Source of the DNA: Algimonas arctica
GTDB taxonomy: Bacteria; Pseudomonadota; Alphaproteobacteria; Caulobacterales; Maricaulaceae
Assembly (NCBI RefSeq): GCF_014652695.1
Contig: NZ_BMZH01000010.1
Span: forward strand, 1 to 64,000
Direction of reading: 5' to 3'
DNA: 64,000 bases
The translations under genes were made by a program, and so were the position numbers. The notes beneath the pieces are model-generated. The model saw nothing but the letters and a program-made list of their open reading frames with translations, was not told the origin of the DNA and ran no database searches. Positions 24,940 through 35,413 of this stretch are shown here, piece by piece. Numbering within the stretch: the first letter of the stretch is position 1; every line of letters starts with the position of its first letter.

Positions 24940-25006
24940 ATTGCATTCAGTCTGTGATCCTCATAACGGATTCTCAGTTTCTTGAAGAAACTTGGGAGAA
25001 ACCCGC

Positions 25007-26518
25007 ATGAGTCAGACGATTTTTATTGGTACAGATACGGACGGCGTGCGGCAAGAGCTGCGCCTCGACAAAGCCAATCGGCATGGATTGGTCGCGGGCG
25101 CGACAGGCACCGGCAAAACAGTCACGCTGCAAATTCTAACCGAAGGGTTCTCGGCCAACGGCATTCCCGTATTCGCGGCTGACGTCAAAGGGGACCTGTC
25201 GGGGATGTCGCAAGCCGGATCGGAAAGCCATAAGCTGCATGAAAAACTGATCAAACGCGCCACGAAGATCGGTTTGGAAGACTATCACTATCGTGCGTTT
25301 CCAACCATTTTTTGGGACCTCTATGGGCAGCAGGGCCATCCGGTTCGCACGACGATTTCGGAAATGGGGCCTGTCTTGTTGTCGCGCCTCATGGGGCTGA
25401 CTGAAACGCAAGAAGGCATCATGACCATCGCGTTCGAATATGCCGACGACAACGGAATGTTACTGCTCGACCTCAAAGATATGAACAGCTTGCTCAATTT
25501 TCTGGCTGACAACCGGGCCGAAGTTAGCCGGGAATACGGCAATGTCACGGGTCAATCGGTCGCCGCGATCCGGCGCAATCTGCTCACGCTAGAACGCGCC
25601 GGTGCAGACGAGTTTTTCGGCGAACCTGCCTTAGAGTTGGAAGACTTCATGCGTGTTGATGAAAACGGCATGGGCGCGGTGAATATCCTCGCCGCGGATG
25701 AGCTCATCAATAGTCCGGCGCTTTATGCGACCTTTCTGCTGTGGCTCTTGTCAGAATTATTCGAAGAGCTTCCAGAAGTCGGCAACCCGGACAAACCGAT
25801 TATGGTTTTCTTCTTCGACGAAGCGCACCTTTTGTTTGATGACGCGCCAAAGCCCTTGATCCAGAAAATCGAGCAAGTCGCACGCCTGATCCGCTCAAAA
25901 GGCGTCGGCGTTTATTTCGTCACACAAAACCCAATGGATATCCCGGACAGCGTCTTGGGCCAGTTGGGAAATCGTATTCAGCACGCACTTCGCGCCTACA
26001 CACCGCGGGAGCAGCGCGCCGTTCGCGCCGCCGCGACATCATTTCGCGAAAATCCCGCCTTTGATACCGAAGAGGTCATCACCGATCTGGGTATTGGTGA
26101 AGCGCTCGTCAGCCTGCTCGATGAGCGCGGCGCGCCGACCGTCGTCGGACGCACCATGATCCGCCCCCCCGCCTCGCGACTTGGCCCGGCGACGTCGTCT
26201 GAGCGCAAAGCGGTGCAAGCCGACAGTCCCATTGGCGACAAATATGACACGGCCATTGACCGCGAAAGCGCCTATGAGCAGCTCGAAGGCAAAGCCGAAA
26301 AACGGGCCAAAGAAGAGGCGGCCGAAGCCAAGCGCCTTGAGCGCGAAAAAGTTGCCAAAGCGAAAGCCAAGCAAAAGCCGACAACCACGCGCCGACGCAC
26401 GACCCGCAAGAAAGACAATGCTATCGTCAAAGAGATCAAGCGCGAGGGCCGCCTGATGATGCGCCGCGCCATGCGCAATGCGGTGCGCGGCGTTTTAGGC
26501 GGGATGATGCGGCGTTAA
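25007..26518 (+). CDS. HerA-like DUF853 ATPase (YjgR type)
   Basis: The 503-residue protein starts at ATG 25007 behind GGGAGAAACC. A FtsK/HerA-type P-loop (LVAGATGTGKTVTLQIL) lies near residue 35 and a Walker B in IMVFFFDEAHLLFDDAP. VYFVTQNPMDIPDSVLGQLGNRIQHALRA is the signature of the DUF853 family. The C-terminus is a long Lys/Ala-rich helix and a basic tail (RMMRRAMRNAVRGVLGGMM region). The family is widespread and biochemically poorly defined; no NurA partner is nearby. gluQRS follows on the same strand. Confidence 0.88.
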   Translation: MSQTIFIGTDTDGVRQELRLDKANRHGLVAGATGTGKTVTLQILTEGFSANGIPVFAADVKGDLSGMSQAGSESHKLHEKLIKRATKIGLEDYHYRAFPTIFWDLYGQQGHPVRTTISEMGPVLLSRLMGLTETQEGIMTIAFEYADDNGMLLLDLKDMNSLLNFLADNRAEVSREYGNVTGQSVAAIRRNLLTLERAGADEFFGEPALELEDFMRVDENGMGAVNILAADELINSPALYATFLLWLLSELFEELPEVGNPDKPIMVFFFDEAHLLFDDAPKPLIQKIEQVARLIRSKGVGVYFVTQNPMDIPDSVLGQLGNRIQHALRAYTPREQRAVRAAATSFRENPAFDTEEVITDLGIGEALVSLLDERGAPTVVGRTMIRPPASRLGPATSSERKAVQADSPIGDKYDTAIDRESAYEQLEGKAEKRAKEEAAEAKRLEREKVAKAKAKQKPTTTRRRTTRKKDNAIVKEIKREGRLMMRRAMRNAVRGVLGGMMRR

Positions 26519-26552
26519 TGCGTCCTATCGCCACGCAGATGACGTCTTGCTA

Positions 26553-27290
26553 ATGCTAACCCGCTTTGCCCCATCGCCCACAGGTTATCTGCATTTGGGT
26601 CATGCCTATGCGGCGGTGCAGGCGTTTTCGCTTGGGCCATGCCTGCTTCGGATTGAGGATATCGACAATACGCGATCCCGGCCCGAATTAACGGACGCCA
26701 TATATGAGGACTTAACCTGGCTCGGCTTTGACTGGCCAAAGCCTGTGCGCGTGCAGCGCGAGCATATCGCCGATTATCAAGGCGTGATTGACACGCTGGA
26801 AGCGCGTGGGCTGCTCTATGAAGACTATACCACCCGGTCCGGACGGGAGGACCGCAGCCTGCCGCCCGTAGTCAAACTCTCGACGGCGCGGGCGATGGCC
26901 GCCGTAGGAACGGATCGCTTATCCTTTCAAGAAGGCGACGCCATAATCCCCATCGACCTCACAACTCTGGAAGACAAAACGCTCGTCCGCCGCGATATCG
27001 GGACCAGCTATCATATAGCTGTCACCCATGATGACTGGCTGCAAGGCGTGACCGATGTCACTCGTGGCCGTGATTTATATGAAAAAACGGCGATCCATGT
27101 CTTGATCCAAACCCTCATGGGCTGGCCCGTGCCACGCTATCATCACCACGGCTTGGTGATGGAAAGCTCTGACAAGGACGCGGACAAGAAAATGAGTAAA
27201 CGGTGGGGATCGCAGACCATTCGGTCACTGCGAGAGAGCGGCCTAACCCCGACAGACGTCCTTGCCCTCGCCCGCAACACGCAACGCTGA
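26553..27290 (+). CDS. gluQ: Glutamyl-Q tRNA(Asp) synthetase
   Basis: This 245-residue truncated class I glutamyl-tRNA synthetase paralogue charges the queuosine base of tRNA(Asp) with glutamate. It has RFAPSPTGYLHLGHA (HIGH motif) and LLRIEDIDNTRSRPE. ATAHVLIQ-like text reads TAIHVLIQTLMGWPVPRYHH, and the KMSKR motif is intact. The anticodon-binding domain is absent, as usual. The zinc-ligand cysteines of E. coli GluQ are missing; the region reads LLYEDYTTRSGRED. The start is taken as ATG 26553 just before LTRFAPSP, without a clear ribosome site. Confidence 0.92.
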   Translation: MLTRFAPSPTGYLHLGHAYAAVQAFSLGPCLLRIEDIDNTRSRPELTDAIYEDLTWLGFDWPKPVRVQREHIADYQGVIDTLEARGLLYEDYTTRSGREDRSLPPVVKLSTARAMAAVGTDRLSFQEGDAIIPIDLTTLEDKTLVRRDIGTSYHIAVTHDDWLQGVTDVTRGRDLYEKTAIHVLIQTLMGWPVPRYHHHGLVMESSDKDADKKMSKRWGSQTIRSLRESGLTPTDVLALARNTQR

Positions 27291-27506
27291 CCTTGCAAAT
27301 ATGCAACCGGACAGCTCGATTGCGCACCCTTTTTGCCCTGATGAGGCTACCCCTCTAAAATTTAATGCAAAAGCGAGGTCTTTTTTAGGGTTGGAACCGT
27401 GGACCCGGTGCAGACGAGAGGTTATGGCGAACACTAACGTGTGATAAACTCTGATTTGTTTGGGGTTCAATCCGCCGGGTCTCGCAGGGGAAAAACCAAA
27501 ATCAGT

Positions 27507-29894
27507 ATGCCTGACCCAAATCACCATAGAATGCCCCGAAACCTCTTCGCTCAAGCATCAGCGCTGGCTCTTATCGCGGTCATGGGCATTGTCCCGAACG
27601 TTCAAGCACAACTCGCCCCGAACCAAACGGCGGCTGGAACCAGTCGTCCACTTAAACTCGCCAAAGACAGTCCTTTCCGCGATCCAGATCTGATTTATCT
27701 CGAAGCCGACGAACTGATCAATGATGAGAACGCAAGCGTTCTGACCGCTATTGGTGAGGTCGAAGGGCGCTATCAGGACCGGACCCTTCGCGCCAACCGT
27801 GTCGATTATAACCTTGAAACCGGACAGGTTCTTGCGACGGGCGACGTTGTCTTGATCGATGCGACGGGCGACGTGCAATATGCTGATAAGTTGGAACTCT
27901 CTGATCAATTGCAGGCCGGGACAGCGGCGAACTTTACAGCCCGCCTTGCGAGCGGCGCCACGACCGCTGCGCGCTTTGTCACCCGCTCAGACGACGGCGA
28001 ATTTGAGCTGTTCAACGTAACCTATACGGCCTGCGAACTTTGCAAGAATAGCGAAGGAAAAACGAAGAATCCGACGTGGCGGCTGCGCGCACGTCGCGTC
28101 AAGCAAGACGATGAATCGCGGACGATCCGCTATCGTGACGCCGTATTGGAATTATTCGGCCTCCCTATTTTTTACACGCCATATCTGGCGCATCCAGACC
28201 CCAGTCAGGACCGGGCGTCCGGCTTACTGGTTCCAACAATCGGGATGTCCGGTGCGCGCGGGTTTAACTACGTGCAGCCTTATTATTGGGCGATTGATGA
28301 TTATTCAGAAATCACCGTCACACCGCATATTTATTCGAGCCTCAACCCGCTATTAGAGCTGCAGGCGCGTCGCAAATTGAATACGGGCGACCTCAATTTC
28401 GCCGGGTCTTTCACCCGCGCAACGGTGTTTGATCGTAACGGTGATCCGCTTGATGATCCAACGCGATTTACCGATCCGAACAATGCCGAAAAAGGACCGG
28501 AGCTCTCAAGCCATTTCTTTGTCGATGGGTATTTCAAACCGTCGAGCACTTGGACTTACGGCTATACCGCCATGTTCCAAACGGATGACACTTATTTGGA
28601 CCGCTATGGTCTGGATTCAGCGTTTGAGAGCAATGGCCTATTCGAAAATACACGGCGGCAAAATACCACGCAGGCTTTCATCGCCGGACAAGGTAAAAAC
28701 TTTCGGGTCTCCGCTGTTGCCGCAGGTTTTCAGAGCCTGAACAGCCGTTTCGTTGAGAGCGAAACAACTGGCCTTATTAACGTGACGCGTGACGATAATA
28801 GCGTTTTGCCGATCATCGCGCCAAAGATTCAGGGTGAGTATTATGTGACCGATCCGGCCCTCGGAGGTCGGGCGCGCCTGTTTGGTGATGCCAGCTATCT
28901 GACGCGGGAAACCGGCAGTGATTACGGTCGAGCCACGGCAGGACTGGATTATTCTAAAACATGGATCACAGGCCCCGGATTGGAAGTCAAACCCTTTGCT
29001 TGGGGCCGATTCGACAATTACGATATTCAAACAGATTCAGGGACAGATATCGGTTTTAGCCGGACCATCGGGCAAGCCGGTGTTGATTTGCGCTATCCGT
29101 TTATCCGCCGTGGCGGCGCAGTTGATTTGGTCATTGAACCGCGCGCCCTCTACACGGAAAGCTTTGGCGATTCAAAACTGGACCGTTTCTTTGACCCGGT
29201 TTCCGGTGACTTCCTATTCGAAGACGGCGCGACACCAGACCTCGACCCTGCTTTACTGTTCGAACCCAATAAATCAGACGGGTTTGACTTCTTCCAAGAA
29301 GGACGCCGCCTTGACGTCGGGGCCCGTGTTGCCGCGATGTGGGACTTACGAGGTCGCGAGAGCGAAGTTTCAATCTTTGCGGGACGGAGTTATTCTGACG
29401 GCGTTACAGATTCATTTGGCCCCGGGTCCGGACTGTCAGGCAGTAATTCGGAATATATCGCCGCCCTTAACCTCGACCTCGGTGGTTTTCTGAAGTCCAA
29501 CACATGGGTTCGATATGACGAAGACCGGGATGTCTTGTCGCGGATCGACTCGACCCTGTCGGCCAACACGAAATATGTAAAACTGACCGGCCGCTACTAT
29601 AAGGTCAATGCGCCTACGGGCACCACGACCATTGCGGGCGCACCGCGAGAAGAAATCTCGGGTGGGATTACCGTAAGACCGTTTGGCGGCTGGTCCGTTG
29701 GCTACCGGGCCGTCCGGGATTTGGGCAAGGATGTGACCCGCTCACAGCAGGCCTCCATCGGCTATAGAGACGACTGTACCTTGGTTGAGTTGTTCTATGA
29801 GAAACGCGATTTTGACAATGATCTGATCCGAAACGACTCTGAATTCGGCATTCGATTGACATTGTCCACACTCGGCAGCTTTGGCGGGAACTAG
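27507..29894 (+). CDS. lptD: LPS assembly outer-membrane protein LptD
   Basis: This 795-residue protein is the outer-membrane barrel that inserts lipopolysaccharide together with LptE. A signal peptide (NLFAQASALALIAVMGIVPNVQAQ) is followed by an OstA/LptA-like periplasmic domain at about 55-170 (LEADELINDENASVLTAIG). The barrel domain has the hallmarks ELFGLPIFYTPYLAHPDPS and RASGLLVPTIGMS. The barrel-strand series ends GSFGGN. ATG 27507 (MPDPNHH) or ATG 27531 (MPRNLFAQ) could be the start. A cysteine pair ACELCK lies in the early barrel region. Confidence 0.93.
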   Translation: MPDPNHHRMPRNLFAQASALALIAVMGIVPNVQAQLAPNQTAAGTSRPLKLAKDSPFRDPDLIYLEADELINDENASVLTAIGEVEGRYQDRTLRANRVDYNLETGQVLATGDVVLIDATGDVQYADKLELSDQLQAGTAANFTARLASGATTAARFVTRSDDGEFELFNVTYTACELCKNSEGKTKNPTWRLRARRVKQDDESRTIRYRDAVLELFGLPIFYTPYLAHPDPSQDRASGLLVPTIGMSGARGFNYVQPYYWAIDDYSEITVTPHIYSSLNPLLELQARRKLNTGDLNFAGSFTRATVFDRNGDPLDDPTRFTDPNNAEKGPELSSHFFVDGYFKPSSTWTYGYTAMFQTDDTYLDRYGLDSAFESNGLFENTRRQNTTQAFIAGQGKNFRVSAVAAGFQSLNSRFVESETTGLINVTRDDNSVLPIIAPKIQGEYYVTDPALGGRARLFGDASYLTRETGSDYGRATAGLDYSKTWITGPGLEVKPFAWGRFDNYDIQTDSGTDIGFSRTIGQAGVDLRYPFIRRGGAVDLVIEPRALYTESFGDSKLDRFFDPVSGDFLFEDGATPDLDPALLFEPNKSDGFDFFQEGRRLDVGARVAAMWDLRGRESEVSIFAGRSYSDGVTDSFGPGSGLSGSNSEYIAALNLDLGGFLKSNTWVRYDEDRDVLSRIDSTLSANTKYVKLTGRYYKVNAPTGTTTIAGAPREEISGGITVRPFGGWSVGYRAVRDLGKDVTRSQQASIGYRDDCTLVELFYEKRDFDNDLIRNDSEFGIRLTLSTLGSFGGN

Positions 29895-29916
29895 CCCGCC
29901 TTAGCCTGCACCGACC

Positions 29917-30714
29917 TTAGCCAACGAAAGATTTCTCGACCACGAAATGCTTCGGCTCAGAGTTCGAGCCTTCTTCAAGTCCAAAACTTTCAACCATCTT
30001 CGCTGTATCGCCGATCATATCCTTTGACCCACAGATCATGACGCGGTCCATGCCTTTATTAAGCGGCTCTGTGCCAGCAACATCGAAAAGCTTGCCTGTG
30101 TCCAGCAGTGTCGTGATCCGACCCGTCAGGGGGTGATCCTCGCGCGTCAGCGATGTGATTAATTTAAGCTTTGGCGATCCGTCTGCGTTCACGACCATCT
30201 CTCCGACCAGTGGATCATTGATCAAGTCAGCAACAAGCCGTTGCGAATATTCCAACTCGCCTGCGTCGCGACACGTGTGCGTGACGATGACTTCATCATA
30301 ACGTTCGTAGGTTTCAGGGTCACGGACGAGCGACGCGAACGGGGCAAAACCTGTGCCCGTGCTAAACATCCAAAGCCGTTTTCCCGGCAACAACGCGTCT
30401 AACACCAATGTCCCAACAGGCTTACGACCCAACAAAACAGTGTCGCCCGAAACGATTTTTTGCAGACGGGACGTAAGTGGACCATCCTCGACCTTAATGG
30501 AATAAAACTCCAACTTGTCGTCCCACGCGGGCGACGCAATCGAATAGGCCCGCATAACAGGGCGCTTTTGCTCTTCAGTCTTGGGCAATCCAATCATAAT
30601 GAACTCGCCCGTCCGGAACCGGAAAGACGCAGGACGGGTTATGGAAAAGGCAAACAAACGGTCAGTGAAATGTTCGACATCAAGCACGGTTTCTTCCGTG
30701 GGCGCATTGGACAT
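29917..30714 (-). CDS. fpr: Ferredoxin--NADP(+) reductase
   Basis: This 265-residue bacterial-type FNR moves electrons between NADPH and ferredoxin or flavodoxin in the cytosol. It has FAD-binding RAYSIASP, GPLTSRLQ, the nucleotide-binding STGTGFAPFASL, MICGSKDMI, and a C-terminus ending FVVEKSFVG, a pattern of subclass I bacterial FNRs. It is convergent with lptD (22 bases between stops) and divergent from mutA, with a 226-base promoter region. Confidence 0.92.
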   Translation of the reverse strand: MSNAPTEETVLDVEHFTDRLFAFSITRPASFRFRTGEFIMIGLPKTEEQKRPVMRAYSIASPAWDDKLEFYSIKVEDGPLTSRLQKIVSGDTVLLGRKPVGTLVLDALLPGKRLWMFSTGTGFAPFASLVRDPETYERYDEVIVTHTCRDAGELEYSQRLVADLINDPLVGEMVVNADGSPKLKLITSLTREDHPLTGRITTLLDTGKLFDVAGTEPLNKGMDRVMICGSKDMIGDTAKMVESFGLEEGSNSEPKHFVVEKSFVG

Positions 30715-30940
30715 GGGAATCGGTCTTTCTGACGAGGTAGTCGCGTAAGAGTAGCGGGGCAGTTGTAAGCGAGGGGCCTCTAGCGGGCGAGTGGGTTGGT
30801 TTCAATATCCGATATAACGAACGAGTGTTCTTTATATAGAACGATTTACACCTTCCGCAATCACGTTTTCGATCATCTTTCACGTGACTTTTCTAGACCT
30901 ATCGCAAGACGCCAAGATCGACACGCGTTAAGGAGAGCGA

Positions 30941-32167
30941 ATGACCGAGCTAAGAATACAAAGTGATTTCCCCAATCACACCTTTGAGGACTGGCGCAGT
31001 CTGGCTGAGACCGGCCTGCGAGGCGCAGACTTAGCGACCCTCAATAGCAAAACTGAAGACGGGGTCATTCGAGGCCCCTTATTCGATGCCGCGACACGGC
31101 CCGATAACCATGCCCCCTTGTCCCGAAGCGATGCCCCCCTATTAAGTGGACGACCTTGGCATATTTGCGCACCCGTCGTTGACCGGGATACGGCCTTCGC
31201 CAATGAACAATTAGTGGCCGACCTGAAAGGGGGCGCGAGCGCAGTTCGTTTCATGGGCCAAAACTGGAACCGCAAAGCCGATTTGAAACGATGCCTCGAA
31301 GGCGTGCACGTCAGCCTCGTCCCCGTCATATTTGAACCGGGATGCTCGGCCACCGCTTTCGCCCCCTCCTTCGACGATCTGACGGACACACCTGTCACGC
31401 TGGGACTCGACCCGCTCGGAGATTGGCCTGATGTCCCAAAGACATGGCGCGCTTTCACGGCAAACGCTGCCGCGATCCACGAAGCCGGCGGCACAGACAT
31501 GTTGGAACTAGCTGGATTTGCAGCAACATTGGCTGCCGCGTTCAAACGTCACGGCCCAGCGGTGCATGACCAGATGAGCGCCCTATTCGCCGTTGGCACA
31601 GACGCGCACCTTAATATTGTGAAGCTCCGAGCGGCGCGCAGGCTTTATGCCGCCATCGCCGGAGCTTACGGGATCGACGCGGCGAGCCTGCCGATCCATG
31701 CGATCACCAGCTTGCGTATGATGCAGAGCCAAGATGCTTGGACCAATATGCTGCGGACGATGAGCGCCGGATTTGGTGCCGTCGCAGGCGGCGCCGATTA
31801 TATCACCGTCCGACCTTTCACAGAAACATCCGCGCCGCAACGACGCGGCAATCCGACTCCGTTTGGCTATCGTATTGCGCGTAACCAGCAGCTGTTAATG
31901 ATGGAAGAGAGCCATATCGGCCAAGTGCGCGACGTCGCCTATGGCAGCTATTTCCACGAACGATTGACAGAGGATCTTGCGCAATTGTCGTGGGCGAAAT
32001 TCCAAGCCATCGAAGCCGATGGCGGGATTGAGACCTATTTATCCAACGGATCGTTCGAAGCAGATTGCGACGCAGCCCGTCAGGCACGTGAAGCCGAGGG
32101 CGCGCCTGTTCTGGGCGTCACCCTCCACCCATCAAACGATGTGCCAGAACCGGAGGTACGGGGATGA
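30941..32167 (+). CDS. mutA: Methylmalonyl-CoA mutase small subunit
   Basis: This 408-residue non-catalytic partner of MutB starts at ATG 30941 behind AAGGAGAGCG. Family text is visible in [21 protein letters not shown], the central [19 protein letters not shown] and [11 protein letters not shown], and [19 protein letters not shown]. The C-terminal cobalamin-binding half is missing, giving about 200 residues less than a full-length MutA. It still ends in-frame at a stop overlapping mutB by four bases, so a short form seems normal here rather than broken. Confidence 0.88.
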   Translation: MTELRIQSDFPNHTFEDWRSLAETGLRGADLATLNSKTEDGVIRGPLFDAATRPDNHAPLSRSDAPLLSGRPWHICAPVVDRDTAFANEQLVADLKGGASAVRFMGQNWNRKADLKRCLEGVHVSLVPVIFEPGCSATAFAPSFDDLTDTPVTLGLDPLGDWPDVPKTWRAFTANAAAIHEAGGTDMLELAGFAATLAAAFKRHGPAVHDQMSALFAVGTDAHLNIVKLRAARRLYAAIAGAYGIDAASLPIHAITSLRMMQSQDAWTNMLRTMSAGFGAVAGGADYITVRPFTETSAPQRRGNPTPFGYRIARNQQLLMMEESHIGQVRDVAYGSYFHERLTEDLAQLSWAKFQAIEADGGIETYLSNGSFEADCDAARQAREAEGAPVLGVTLHPSNDVPEPEVRG

Positions 32168-34299
32168 GTATTGATTTCACAAAACGCGCCCTTGGGCCGG
32201 ATCCATCACACATTCGACAGGGCGAGGCTTGGTCGTCGCCGGAAGGCATCGACATTGCAGCGGCTTATGGACCAGCCGACACGGATGGCCTTGATGCGCT
32301 TAACAGCTATCCGGGACTCTCACCCTATGTGCGCGGCCCCTACCCGACAATGTTCGTACAACGGCCTTGGACGATCCGGCAATATGCAGGGTTCTCAACC
32401 GCCGAGGACAGTAACGCCTTTTACCGTCGCAACCTCGCCGCCGGACAAAAAGGCCTCTCAGTCGCATTCGATCTAGCCACACACAGAGGCTATGACTCGG
32501 ACCACCCTCGCGTGCCGGGCGATGTCGGCATGGCCGGCGTAGCGATTGATAGCATCTACGATATGCGCGTCTTGTTCGATGGCATTCCACTCGACAAAAT
32601 GAGCGTGTCCATGACGATGAACGGCGCCGTTTTGCCGATCCTCGCGCTCTATATTGCGGCGGCTGAAGAACAGGGCGTGGCGCAAAAAGATCTCGCCGGA
32701 ACCATCCAGAACGACATCCTTAAAGAGTTCATGGTGCGCAACACTTATATCTACCCGCCCGCGCCTTCGATGCGGATTATCGGCGATATTTTCGCGCATA
32801 CATCCGAGCATATGCCGAAATTTAATTCGATCTCGATTTCCGGCTATCATATGCAGGAAGCAGGCGCGTCAGCGGATATTGAGCTGGGTTACACGATCGC
32901 GGATGGCCTCGAATATGTCCGCACCGGCTTGGCCGCAGGCATGGATATTGACCGGTTTGCACCGCGTCTCAGTTTCTTCTGGGCGATTGGCATGAACTAT
33001 TTCATGGAAGTCGCAAAGATGCGCGCGGCGCGCCTGCTCTGGGCTAAATTGATCAGCCCGTTCGAGCCGACAAATCCAAAATCGACCATGCTCCGAACCC
33101 ATTGCCAGACATCAGGGTGGAGCCTGACCGCGCAGGACGTCTTTAACAATGTGGGTCGCACCCATATCGAAGCGATGGCGGCCGTTGATGGTCACACACA
33201 AAGCCTACACACCAACTCGCTCGATGAAGCGCTGGCTTTGCCGACCGATTTTTCGGCACGGATCGCTCGTAACACGCAGATATATCTGCAGACAGAAGGC
33301 GGACATACCAAAACCATCGACCCGTGGGGCGGCAGTTATTATGTCGAAGCCCTGACCCATCAACTGGCCGACAAAGCGCTCGCGCATATCCGCGAAGTCG
33401 AAGCGCTCGGCGGGATGGCGAAGGCGATAGAGGCGGGCATACCCAAACTTCGGATTGAAGAGTCCGCTGCACGGACCCAAGCGCGCATCGATAGTGGCGC
33501 GCAAACGGTTGTCGGCGTGAATAAATATCTGTCCGATCAAACCGATGATATTCCTATCCTTCGCGTTGATAATGACACGGTCCGACAAGGGCAGATCGCA
33601 CGCCTTAAACAGCTACGCGCGGACCGCGACCCGGACGCCACGTTCGCGGCGCTCGATGCGCTAACCAAGGCTGCGGACACAGGAGACGGTAATCTCTTAG
33701 CGCTTGCAGTGGATGCCGCGCGCAAAATGGCGACCGTCGGTGAAATTAGCAACGCGCTTGAAAAGGTCTATGGCCGCTTCGAAGCCAAACCGACGGGTGT
33801 CACGGGTGTGTATTCATCCGCCTTTGATCCGCGCAACCCGGCGTATGCAGAAGCGCTATCGCGTGTGCAGGCTTTTAGTGAGCTGGAAGGCCGTAAGCCG
33901 CGCATTCTCATCGCGAAAATGGGGCAAGACGGCCATGATCGCGGACAGAAAGTCGTCGCTACGGCGTTCTCAGACCTCGGCTTTGATGTCGTAATTGGTC
34001 CGTTGTTCCAGACGCCCGCCGAGGCGGCGTCGCTCGGCATCACGAAGAATGTTGATGTCATTGCCGCGTCATCACTGGCCGCGGGTCATTTGACGTTGGT
34101 GCCCGGTTTGCGCGACGCGCTGACGTCCGAGGGGCGGTCTGACATCCTCATCATCGTTGGCGGCGTCATCCCACCTGAAGATGTTGAGACCTTGAAAGAG
34201 ATGGGGGCCAAAGCTGTCTTCCCACCGGGCACGAATATCCCAGACGCCGTATTGGAAGTGCTAGAGGTGATCAATTCACGGGTGAGCCAAGGCGCTTAA
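32164..34299 (+). CDS. mutB: Methylmalonyl-CoA mutase large subunit
   Basis: This 711-residue adenosylcobalamin enzyme interconverts methylmalonyl-CoA and succinyl-CoA, linking propionate and odd-chain or branched catabolism to the TCA cycle. The barrel domain has [36 protein letters not shown] and [20 protein letters not shown]. The C-terminal B12 domain carries DGHDRG with the cobalt-ligand His591. It overlaps mutA by four bases (ATGA). No meaB or epimerase gene is adjacent. Confidence 0.96.
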   Translation: MSIDFTKRALGPDPSHIRQGEAWSSPEGIDIAAAYGPADTDGLDALNSYPGLSPYVRGPYPTMFVQRPWTIRQYAGFSTAEDSNAFYRRNLAAGQKGLSVAFDLATHRGYDSDHPRVPGDVGMAGVAIDSIYDMRVLFDGIPLDKMSVSMTMNGAVLPILALYIAAAEEQGVAQKDLAGTIQNDILKEFMVRNTYIYPPAPSMRIIGDIFAHTSEHMPKFNSISISGYHMQEAGASADIELGYTIADGLEYVRTGLAAGMDIDRFAPRLSFFWAIGMNYFMEVAKMRAARLLWAKLISPFEPTNPKSTMLRTHCQTSGWSLTAQDVFNNVGRTHIEAMAAVDGHTQSLHTNSLDEALALPTDFSARIARNTQIYLQTEGGHTKTIDPWGGSYYVEALTHQLADKALAHIREVEALGGMAKAIEAGIPKLRIEESAARTQARIDSGAQTVVGVNKYLSDQTDDIPILRVDNDTVRQGQIARLKQLRADRDPDATFAALDALTKAADTGDGNLLALAVDAARKMATVGEISNALEKVYGRFEAKPTGVTGVYSSAFDPRNPAYAEALSRVQAFSELEGRKPRILIAKMGQDGHDRGQKVVATAFSDLGFDVVIGPLFQTPAEAASLGITKNVDVIAASSLAAGHLTLVPGLRDALTSEGRSDILIIVGGVIPPEDVETLKEMGAKAVFPPGTNIPDAVLEVLEVINSRVSQGA

Positions 34300-34312
34300 G
34301 CGCGCCGATTAG

Positions 34313-34334
34313 CGCAGGGGATCAATCCCCTGCG
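34313..34334. terminator. Hairpin between convergent mutB and the next gene
   Basis: CGCAGGGGAT and ATCCCCTGCG form a perfect 10-base stem with a two-base loop between two converging stop codons (34299 and 34337). Without a T-run on either side it may be a shared, factor-dependent end or simply a blocking hairpin. Confidence 0.55.
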
Positions 34335-34336
34335 GT

Positions 34337-35293
34337 CTATTGAAATTCCAACCGCTCTTGCGATGCGAAGAACAACGATGCCACTTCACTATCTTTGAGG
34401 CTCTCTTCCGGGGAGAGCGACAAAATCGTGCTGATCGTATTTTTACGTTGCGTCAGCGCCGTTTCAAAATCAGCTTCGATCTTCGCCCGCGTGCCGCGAA
34501 TTTCGAGATTCCGCATGAGCGATTCATAAATATCGACACGCCCCATCAGAAAATAACTTTCATAAAGAATTTTCGAGGCAATCTTCTGATGAATGTCGCC
34601 ATAGGCGAGCTGGTCCAGCATTTTATCGACGGGCTTGACGATGAAATCCAATTCTTCGCGCACGCTTGGCATCATCAAGAAGAGCCGTTTTATCTTCAAC
34701 AGTCCGTTTTCAATGGCCTTAATTTTGGCGGGATCAGCCTGGTTATTGGTGACAATGACAATATCAATGTCAGACCCATTGACGGGAACATCCAAGGTCG
34801 CGTGTCTACGCCGCGTATCATGGGCCAGAAAATATGCGATATCGCCGGATAGAAAGACAACGCAATGGTCGTTCAATTCGCGTTGCAGGTCCGCATCTAA
34901 TTCTAACAAAGCTTGCCGTGCGCGGCTCAATTTACGTAAGGATATCGACCGGAACTTATTGGCGAGCAGGGTCCCCCCTTCCACGGCCGCAACCGCTTGC
35001 TCAGGAATATAAATCAAACTGAACGTCAGGAAGTCACGGAGAATAGAGGGTGACAGACGGAGCACATTCTCCCGCGTCACATCATAGCGCAGATAATAGC
35101 GCGCGCAGTTTCGAATTCGGATGCGTCGCGACGAATAACAAGCCCGCCAAAGATTGATCGGCGGAATATCCGTCAACCATTCGGACAGCTGCAAACCTGA
35201 GCTTGGCCCATTGTCCCGGATCAAAATGGTAATCCGCTCAACAAGCGCCTCATGACGATCCGTATAGTCGGGATGGATTTCAATGTCGGACAT
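34337..35293 (-). CDS. Unrecognised winged-helix plus nucleotidyltransferase-like protein
   Basis: The start is taken at ATG 35293 (318 residues); GTG 35308 is possible. Residues about 12-75 look like a winged helix (LSEWLTDIPPINLWRACYSS, then two strands). Residues 145-220 have the layout of a polymerase-beta-type nucleotidyltransferase: VVFLSGDIAYFL helix, GSDIDIVIV with Asp175 and Asp177, and a third acid in EELDFIV (Asp216). The canonical first GS is replaced by SG. The rest is helical (HQKIASKILYESYFLMGRVDIYESL). I do not recognise a named family. It is divergent from the cysD operon, sharing a promoter gap of about 120 bases. Confidence 0.7.
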   Translation of the reverse strand: MSDIEIHPDYTDRHEALVERITILIRDNGPSSGLQLSEWLTDIPPINLWRACYSSRRIRIRNCARYYLRYDVTRENVLRLSPSILRDFLTFSLIYIPEQAVAAVEGGTLLANKFRSISLRKLSRARQALLELDADLQRELNDHCVVFLSGDIAYFLAHDTRRRHATLDVPVNGSDIDIVIVTNNQADPAKIKAIENGLLKIKRLFLMMPSVREELDFIVKPVDKMLDQLAYGDIHQKIASKILYESYFLMGRVDIYESLMRNLEIRGTRAKIEADFETALTQRKNTISTILSLSPEESLKDSEVASLFFASQERLEFQ

Positions 35294-35397
35294 ACGCCTA
35301 TGTTGCACGGGAGGCGCGCGCCTGTATAGACTTAGCCCATCCTCGCGACGACGTGATCACACAGATATGACTCTTTGATTGACGTCGAAGTTTGTTC

Positions 35398-35413
35398 GTG
35401 GGAAATATCCCAC
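35398..35413 (+). promoter_or_regulatory. Hairpin enclosing the cysD translation-start region
   Basis: GTGGGA-AATA-TCCCAC is a perfect 6-4-6 hairpin that ends exactly before the cysD ATG at 35414. The only purine-rich ribosome site (GGGA) lies in its left arm, so folding would hide it. It could be a translational switch or a protein-binding palindrome. Confidence 0.4.

Noticed and set aside
30715-30940. Cobalamin riboswitch before mutAB
   Set aside because: No B12-box-like sequence or matching fold was seen in the 226-base gap.
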